DNA from: Rhodospirillales bacterium
GTDB lineage: Bacteria > Vulcanimicrobiota > Vulcanimicrobiia > Vulcanimicrobiales > Vulcanimicrobiaceae
Direction of reading: 5' to 3'
Assembly (NCBI GenBank): GCA_903970385.1
Contig: CAJCIN010000021.1
Span: 1 to 38,406 of the forward strand
Length of the DNA: 38,406 bases
Under the pieces are notes generated by a model that saw only the letters and a program-made list of their open reading frames with translations, was not told where the DNA came from and ran no database searches. The position numbers were made by a program, and so were the translations under genes. Shown here piece after piece: positions 33,557 to 38,406 of this stretch (position 1 is the first letter of the stretch; every line of letters starts with the position of its first letter).

Positions 33557-34879
33557 CTACAGGGTGTCGAGGGCTGCCGGCGCGGGTTCGGCGCCGCCCG
33601 GGGTTTGCGTGGAAGCGGCGTGCGCGTACACGCGCAGCTCCGCGATATCGCGCGGAAAGATGAGGCCGAGCGTCCAGTCGAACGCCACGCGCGCGCGACG
33701 ATCCAACCCCGGCAGCCGCAGCAGATAGTACGTCCGCCAGAGCACCCACGCGGGAAAGCCCGTGAGCAGAAATTTGCCTTGCAGACCGGCGACGCCGCGC
33801 CGTGCGCCGAGCGACGCCATCATCCCGAGCGACCGGTAGTCGAACGCTTTCGTCGGCACGCCGCGCAGCGTCGCGAGGACGTTGTCCGCGAGCACGGGGC
33901 CTTCGCGAATCGCGTGCTGCGCGGTCGCTGCGACCTTCGAACCGTCGGGCGCCGGGATCGACGCGCAATCGCCGAGCGCCCAGACGCCGGGATAGTTCGG
34001 AACGGAGAAATCGGCATTCGTGATGATGGAACCGCCGCGCCCCGTGCCGATCGGAAGCGCCGCAACGACGGGCGACGGCTTGACGCCGGCACTCCAGACG
34101 ATCGTGCGCGTCTCGATCTTCGGGCCGTCCTTGATCTGCAGGCCGTCGTCGTCCGCGCCCGCGACGAGCGATTCGGTCATCACGCGGATACCGCGCCGCG
34201 AGAGCGCTCGCGCGCTGTACTCGCCCATGCCGGCCTGTAAGTCGGGAAGCAGTTTCTTGCCGCCCTCGACGAGATAGACTTCGACGTCCAGCGGATCGAT
34301 CGTCGGATAGAAATGGATGGAACTGCGAAAGAAGTCGGCCATCTCGCCCGCGGCTTCCACGCCCGTGAAGCCGCCGCCGACGAAGACGAAGCGCAAGAGT
34401 CGCCGGCGTTCGTCCGGATCCGTCGTCACCGCGGCCATCTCGAGCATGGCGATGACGTGGTTGCGCAAGCGATCGGCATCCTCGAGCGTCTTGTACGGGA
34501 TCGAGCGTTCGTCGATACCGGGAAGACCGAACGTCGAATTCACCGAGCCGAGCGCGATGACGAGTTGATCGTATTCGAGCGTTTGCTTTGAGCGAGCGAT
34601 GACGTGCTCGACGTCGACGGTCTTCGCCGCGAGATCGATCGCCCGGACGTTGCCGAGCACGAACGTCGTGCGCGACAGCTGCGCGCGGATCGGCGTGACG
34701 ACGTGACGCGTCTCGAGATTGCCGGATCCGATCTCCGGAAGCATCGGCGTAAAGAGACTATAGTTTTCACGGCTGACGAGCGTCACCGTCGCTTCGTCCG
34801 CTCGAAGCGACTTTTCGAGCCGGCGTGCGGCCGCGATGCCCGCGAAGCCGCCGCCGAGGATCAGAATACGTGACGCCAT
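33557..34879 (-). CDS. ndh: type II NADH dehydrogenase
   Basis: NDH-2 passes electrons from NADH to quinone without pumping protons. The 440-residue flavoprotein has the FAD-binding RILILGGGFAGIAAARRLEK at the start, the NADH-binding FVFVGGGFTGVEAAGEMADF around residue 165, the WSAGVKPSPV and GVWALGDCASIP strands, and the quinone-site region TAQHAIREGPVLADN. The C terminus has the amphipathic WVLWRTYYLLRLPGLDRR that holds these proteins to the membrane. TAAGAT lies 6 nt before its ATG. A 43-residue membrane protein precedes it by 4 bp, so read-through from upstream is also possible. Confidence 0.94.
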   Translation of the reverse strand: MASRILILGGGFAGIAAARRLEKSLRADEATVTLVSRENYSLFTPMLPEIGSGNLETRHVVTPIRAQLSRTTFVLGNVRAIDLAAKTVDVEHVIARSKQTLEYDQLVIALGSVNSTFGLPGIDERSIPYKTLEDADRLRNHVIAMLEMAAVTTDPDERRRLLRFVFVGGGFTGVEAAGEMADFFRSSIHFYPTIDPLDVEVYLVEGGKKLLPDLQAGMGEYSARALSRRGIRVMTESLVAGADDDGLQIKDGPKIETRTIVWSAGVKPSPVVAALPIGTGRGGSIITNADFSVPNYPGVWALGDCASIPAPDGSKVAATAQHAIREGPVLADNVLATLRGVPTKAFDYRSLGMMASLGARRGVAGLQGKFLLTGFPAWVLWRTYYLLRLPGLDRRARVAFDWTLGLIFPRDIAELRVYAHAASTQTPGGAEPAPAALDTL

Positions 34880-34883
34880 GTCT

Positions 34884-35015
34884 CTATCTTACACGACCGA
34901 ACCAATCGATCCACGGATGCCAGATCAGGAGCGCCCAAAAGATCACGGCCGCGATGAGGATCGCGTACAGGGCGAACGACGCGAGACGCGCCCGGCGGTC
35001 GATCGGATCACGCAC
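34884..35015 (-). CDS. 43-residue single-pass membrane protein
   Basis: A GTG at 35015, overlapping the end of the phosphotransferase gene by 8 bp, opens a 43-residue frame with a short basic head (MRDPIDRRAR), one membrane helix (11-32, ASFALYAILIAAVIFWALLI) and a Trp-rich tail, WHPWIDWFGRVR. The stop is 4 bp before the ndh ATG. I do not recognise a family. The tight packing, the membrane helix and codon use support a real gene. A link to the respiratory dehydrogenase next to it is possible but inferred. Confidence 0.62.
   Translation of the reverse strand: MRDPIDRRARLASFALYAILIAAVIFWALLIWHPWIDWFGRVR
34886..34891 (-). promoter_or_regulatory. candidate -10 for a leaderless ndh transcript
   Basis: On the minus strand TAAGAT is followed by exactly 6 nt and the ndh ATG, the same hexamer and spacing as at larE. 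It overlaps the last codons of the 43-residue gene. I see no -35. Confidence 0.38.
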
Positions 35016-35832
35016 TCGTGCGCAACCGGTTTCCACGCGCCAAGCGATCGAGTTCGCGGAGACGCTCGACGTACAGCGGTGCGCGACCGACGTCTCCCCG
35101 GCGCCGTTCGCCGTGCCGGGTCACGACGTACCAGACGAGCATCGCATTGCGGCGAATCGCCATCTCCCAAAGCACGTTCCATTCGTCGGGCGCGAGCGGC
35201 AACGCCGCATCGTACGCGCGTGCGAACGCGAGAAACGCCGCCGGATCGAGCGCGGCGTCCTCGTTCCGGCGCGCGTACGCGTCGGCCGCCGTCGCGACGT
35301 CGTACGCGCGTTCCGTCTCGTGCGTGAAGTCGAAATCGATGAGCGCGCGGACGGCGCCGTCGTGCGCGACGACGTTGTCCGGATGGACGTCGCCGTGCAC
35401 CGCGCCGTGCGGCAGACGCGACGCGACCGGTGCCACGCGCGAGGCCGCACCCGCGACCGCGGCGATCGCGACGTTCCAATCGAGCGCGCGGCCGATCGAG
35501 GCGTCGCCCGTGAAGCGCACGAAACGCTCGCGCAACCACGCGAGCGTGCCGAGCGTGCGCGTGGCGCGCGGATGCCGCGCGCGGAAGCCGATCATCGCAC
35601 GATGGAACGCGGCGAGCGCCGTGCGCTCCGCGGCATATCGCATGACGGCGTGCTCGTAGAAAAGCGCACGGCGCGTGACGTTCAGCCGCCCGTACCGTCG
35701 CAAGACCATGTGCGATCCGTCCGCCGTGCGCGCGAGCCACGACTCGTTGCTGTACCCGCCTCCGAGCTCGCGCAGCGGCTGCGCCGCGAGATCGAACGCG
35801 GCGGCGATGCGCTCCGCTTCGCCGGACGTCAT
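35008..35832 (-). CDS. aminoglycoside-phosphotransferase-fold protein, shortened N-lobe
   Basis: This 274-residue protein has a good catalytic lobe: HGDVHPDN (147-153, Asp148 and Asn153 region) and IDFDFT (165-170). The N-lobe begins normally with GGGYSNESWLART, VLRRYGRLNVTRRALFYEHA, but then jumps from HAVMRYAAER to TALAAFHRAM, skipping about 45 residues that in relatives hold the hinge and the last N-lobe strands. The typical length is near 320. The start is at 35832, overlapping the amidase stop as ATGA. Substrate is unknown; the missing part raises doubt about kinase activity. Confidence 0.8.
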   Translation of the reverse strand: MTSGEAERIAAAFDLAAQPLRELGGGYSNESWLARTADGSHMVLRRYGRLNVTRRALFYEHAVMRYAAERTALAAFHRAMIGFRARHPRATRTLGTLAWLRERFVRFTGDASIGRALDWNVAIAAVAGAASRVAPVASRLPHGAVHGDVHPDNVVAHDGAVRALIDFDFTHETERAYDVATAADAYARRNEDAALDPAAFLAFARAYDAALPLAPDEWNVLWEMAIRRNAMLVWYVVTRHGERRRGDVGRAPLYVERLRELDRLARGNRLRTSA

Positions 35833-36371
35833 CGCGCGGCCGCGACGCGTGCGCGCAAGACGTCGCCCGCGGCGCGCGCTTCGCCCGGCTCGAGAGGCGC
35901 GTCGCCGGCCGCGAAGCGCGCGATGTCCCAGCGTTGCTCCGCAGCGTCGCCGAAGTAGCCGTCGACGACGGCCGCTTCCGCATGCGTCAGCACGTGGGCG
36001 GGATCGAGCGGAATCGCGTACGCCGCACACGCGGCCGCGACGGTCGCGCACGTCAGGTCCACGAGGTCGTCGCGTAAGGGATACGCCCCGAAGTCGTGCG
36101 GCGTCGCATCGCGCATGCCGCAGATCGCGACGCCGATCGCGAACGCGTTGCGCCCCGCCGTATGCGCCGCGTACGGCGCATCGCCGGCGCGAACGTCGCG
36201 CATGTTCGCGCGCACGTCGTGCGTGACGAACGCTCGGGGCGCGCCGCGCTCGTCCAGACCGACGCACACGTGGTACGCCGGGTAGGTCGTGGTGTAGTCA
36301 CCCGCGGTCCAGTGCAGGTAGATCGAGCGAATGTCGCCGGGCGGCCACGCGTCCTTAGGGAGCTCGGTCAT
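35829..36371 (-). CDS. N-acetylmuramoyl-L-alanine amidase-like protein (Amidase_2)
   Basis: This 180-residue protein resembles the T7-lysozyme/PGRP-type zinc amidases. IYLHWTAGDYTTTYPAYHVC holds the first His (His20), followed by AAHTAGRNAFAIGVAICG, then LTHAEAAVVDGYFGD and RWDIARF, whose His and Asp would complete the zinc site. There is no signal peptide, so it would act in the cytoplasm or be released by lysis. The ATG at 36371 starts 21 bp from the divergent site-2 protease. The phosphotransferase-like gene follows with ATGA overlap. Confidence 0.8.
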   Translation of the reverse strand: MTELPKDAWPPGDIRSIYLHWTAGDYTTTYPAYHVCVGLDERGAPRAFVTHDVRANMRDVRAGDAPYAAHTAGRNAFAIGVAICGMRDATPHDFGAYPLRDDLVDLTCATVAAACAAYAIPLDPAHVLTHAEAAVVDGYFGDAAEQRWDIARFAAGDAPLEPGEARAAGDVLRARVAAAR

Positions 36372-36392
36372 GCCGCCGCGAAGACGGAACGC

Positions 36393-37244
36393 GTGGACGA
36401 ACGCAAACCACCCGTCGTCGAAGGCGAGTATCTCGCACCCGATCCGAACGCGGCCTCGGGACGTAATTGGAAAGCGGCCGGCGGCACGGCGGTCGGTCTG
36501 GCGGTCGCGTTCGCGAAATTCAAAACGCTGCTCTTCGCGCTCCTCAACCTCAAGTGGCTCCTCATCGGGGGCAAGTTCGCTCTGACCGGCTTCTCGTTTC
36601 TCGCGTCGATCTGGTTCTATTCCCTGTTCTACGGCTGGACGTTCGCGCTCGTCTTCGTGATCCTCATCGCGATCCACGAAGGCGGTCACGTCGTCTTCGT
36701 GCGCGCGTTCGGGCTTTCGGCGCCCGCCGTGTATTTCGTGCCCGGGATGGGCGCGTTCACGACGTGGAAGAGCGCGCCGACGTCGGTCTTCCAAGAGTCG
36801 GCGATCGCGTTCGGCGGCCCGCTTTTCGGCGGCCTGGCCGCACTCGCGTGCTACGCGTACGGCATGGCGACGGGCAGCGGCTTCTGGATTTCGGCCGCAT
36901 ACGTCGCCTTCTTCCTCAACCTCTTCAACATGATTCCGATCGGGTTTCTCGACGGCGGGAAGATGACGGGCGCGATCTCGCCGCGGCTGTGGGTCGCCGG
37001 CTTCGTCTTCGTGATCGTCGCCGCCGTCGCGTTTCACTGGTGGAGCCCGATCCTCTTGATCCTCGTCGTGCTCAGCATCCCGCGCGTGATTTCCGTCTTT
37101 CGCGGCGACGTCGACCCTCGATACCGTACCGTCGATCCGCGCGTCCGCACGACGATCTCGATCGCCTACTTCACGCTCGTCGCGCTGCTGACCGCAGGCG
37201 TCGTCGTCACCCACGTCGCGCCGGGGCACGTGTTCGCGTCTTGA
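36393..37244 (+). CDS. site-2-type membrane metalloprotease (M50)
   Basis: This 283-residue protein has about six membrane segments. The zinc site HEGGH (His95, Glu96, His99) lies in the helix VFVILIAIHEGGHVVF, and the second motif NMIPIGFLDGGK with Asp187 completes the site; both are typical of family M50B. A short acidic/Pro cytoplasmic head precedes the first helix, and no PDZ domain is visible. Such proteases cut anti-sigma factors or other membrane regulators inside the bilayer; the substrate is not known. GTG 36393 is the only early in-frame start. The next gene's TTG overlaps its stop as TTGA. Confidence 0.88.
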   Translation: MDERKPPVVEGEYLAPDPNAASGRNWKAAGGTAVGLAVAFAKFKTLLFALLNLKWLLIGGKFALTGFSFLASIWFYSLFYGWTFALVFVILIAIHEGGHVVFVRAFGLSAPAVYFVPGMGAFTTWKSAPTSVFQESAIAFGGPLFGGLAALACYAYGMATGSGFWISAAYVAFFLNLFNMIPIGFLDGGKMTGAISPRLWVAGFVFVIVAAVAFHWWSPILLILVVLSIPRVISVFRGDVDPRYRTVDPRVRTTISIAYFTLVALLTAGVVVTHVAPGHVFAS

Positions 37245-38406
37245 CCGCACGGCGTCTCACGCTCGCAGCGGCGCTCGCGGCCCTCGCGATCGCCTTCTTC
37301 GCGTTGCGCCCGCCGCCGACGCAAGGTCCGGCGCTCCGCGACTTCGAGGCGTATTATGCGGGCGGCACGACGTGGCGCTATCACGGCGATCCGTACGGTC
37401 GCGACGTCTGGCGAACGGAACGCACGATCCCGGGCGTCGTCGCGACGCGTGACGAGTTGCTGCCGTTCGTCGGGCCGCCGTTCGCGTTACCGCTCTACGA
37501 CGCGCTCGCGCGGCTGCCGTGGCCGGCCGCGACGATCGTCTGGGAAGCGGTGCTCGCCGCCGCGGTCGCCGTGCTCGCGTTCGGAACCCTGCGCATCGCG
37601 GGCGGTCGCACGGGCGCGCTCGACGCGACGGCGAGTCTCGTCTTCGTCGCGGGCTTCGGCCCGCTCACGAGCGGCATCGCGCTCGGCCAGGCCGCGGTGA
37701 TCGCCTGCGCCGGCATCGTGCTCGTACCGCTCGTGCTCGGACCGCGGCTCGTGCTCGCGGCGACGGCCGCGGCGCTCGCGGCCGCGTTGCAGCCGAATCT
37801 CGCGATCGTCCTCGCGGCGCGTCTCGCCGGAACGCGCTCGTTCATCGCATTCGCGTTCGCGTTCACGATCGCCGCGGGTGGTTCGCTGCTCGCGCTCGGC
37901 GGTCCGGACGGGCTCGCGCACTACGCGGACGTTCTGCGCCGGCACGCGGCCGCCGAGCGATTCATCGCGATCCAAACGTCGCCGGCCGCCGTCGCGCGCG
38001 CACTCGGCGCGACCGCCCACGCCGCCGGAACGATCGGCATCGTCGTCGCTGCGATCGCGCTCGCGGGCATCGCCGCGCAGTGCTTCTCTCGCCGCTATGC
38101 GCCGAACGAACGGCTCGCGCTTGCCTGCGCGGCCACACCGCTCGTCTTCCCGTTCGCGCACGAGCACGACTTCACGATCGCCTTCCTGCCCGCATTGCTC
38201 GTCACGCGACGCGCGAGCGGCGGTGCGTGGTTCGTCGCTGCCTGCGCGTCGCTCGGGACCGCCGTCGATTGGCTCGGCCTCGCGCAGCGGCACGCGGGGG
38301 TCGGTGAAAGTGCGGCTCTCGCCGCCGCCGCCGCGCTCGCGCTCGCCGCGCTGACGCGCGATCGTTTACGGCCGTACCATTACGTGCCGGTGCTCGTCGC
38401 GGCGGT
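37241..38406 (+). CDS. GT87-like polytopic membrane protein (3' end outside window)
   Basis: The frame runs from TTG 37241, overlapping the protease stop, to the window edge: 388 codons with no stop. It has a signal-anchor-like first segment (LTLAAALAALAIAFFALRPP), then DFEAYYAGGTTWRYHGDPYG and PPFALPLYDALARLPWPAA, the DxxxYYxxG and P-P-hydrophobic pattern of DUF2029/GT87 polyprenol-phosphate-mannose-type glycosyltransferases, followed by many hydrophobic segments and FAHEHDFTIAFLPALL. A role in building mannose-rich or arabinose-rich surface glycans is a family inference. The C terminus is not in view. Confidence 0.78.
   Translation, partial: MTARRLTLAAALAALAIAFFALRPPPTQGPALRDFEAYYAGGTTWRYHGDPYGRDVWRTERTIPGVVATRDELLPFVGPPFALPLYDALARLPWPAATIVWEAVLAAAVAVLAFGTLRIAGGRTGALDATASLVFVAGFGPLTSGIALGQAAVIACAGIVLVPLVLGPRLVLAATAAALAAALQPNLAIVLAARLAGTRSFIAFAFAFTIAAGGSLLALGGPDGLAHYADVLRRHAAAERFIAIQTSPAAVARALGATAHAAGTIGIVVAAIALAGIAAQCFSRRYAPNERLALACAATPLVFPFAHEHDFTIAFLPALLVTRRASGGAWFVAACASLGTAVDWLGLAQRHAGVGESAALAAAAALALAALTRDRLRPYHYVPVLVAA

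Overview
This is a GC-rich chromosomal segment, by eye about two thirds G+C, packed with genes. I recognise about 40 protein genes and one riboswitch. I see no tRNA, rRNA, CRISPR array, insertion sequence or phage. A TonB-dependent receptor points to a cell with an outer membrane. GC richness, frequent GTG starts and GTGA/ATGA junctions, weak Shine-Dalgarno signals and a decapeptide-repeat surface protein would fit an uncultured phylum such as Eremiobacterota (WPS-2) or a relative. That placement is inference and was not tested.

Layout. (1) 21-4835, minus: an OmpR-type response regulator and its histidine kinase, then mutL and miaA. A STAS-domain gene diverges from the regulator across a 101 bp promoter region with mirrored binding-site-like repeats. 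(2) 5309-5879, minus: a DUF3140/DUF2945 pair. (3) 5922-12264: a vitamin B12 region. A cobalamin riboswitch controls a BtuB-like receptor, a small membrane protein and a DUF5522 protein on the minus strand; cobQ, cobD/cbiB and a CobC-type decarboxylase run the other way with overlapping ends. (4) 12326-13879: zwf. (5) 13884-19512, minus: mutS, an oligopeptide-binding lipoprotein, and the decapeptide-repeat surface protein. (6) 19534-22306: a LolA-like exported protein converging on a PEGA-domain gene plus miaB. (7) 22362-28957, plus: der, plsY, efp, a TauE/SafE transporter, larE, an aldo/keto reductase and a formaldehyde-dehydrogenase-like alcohol dehydrogenase. (8) 28970-32462: a SprT-type metalloprotein, then TPR protein, D-aminopeptidase, prephenate dehydratase and a GNAT acetyltransferase. 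(9) 32446-36371, minus: amidase, a shortened aminoglycoside-phosphotransferase-like protein, a 43-residue membrane protein, NDH-2, a 45-residue protein with no ordinary start codon, and a DUF4097 protein. (10) 36393-end, plus: a site-2 protease and a GT87-like membrane protein cut by the window edge.

How the genes fit together. Both mismatch-repair proteins (MutS, MutL) and both enzymes for ms2i6A in tRNA (MiaA, MiaB) lie within 21.5 kb. The B12 genes cover uptake plus late corrinoid steps: cobyric acid amidation, aminopropanol attachment and supply of aminopropanol phosphate. der, plsY and efp are housekeeping genes for ribosome assembly, phospholipid synthesis and translation.

Most notable signals: the mirrored promoter pair at 4845-4930, which predicts that the two-component system controls itself and the STAS gene; A/T-rich hexamers exactly 6 nt before the ATG of the STAS gene, larE and ndh, suggesting leaderless mRNAs; the 10-residue repeat protein; an orphan LarE with three cysteines; and three tiny reading frames (7, 43 and 45 codons) tucked between larger genes.
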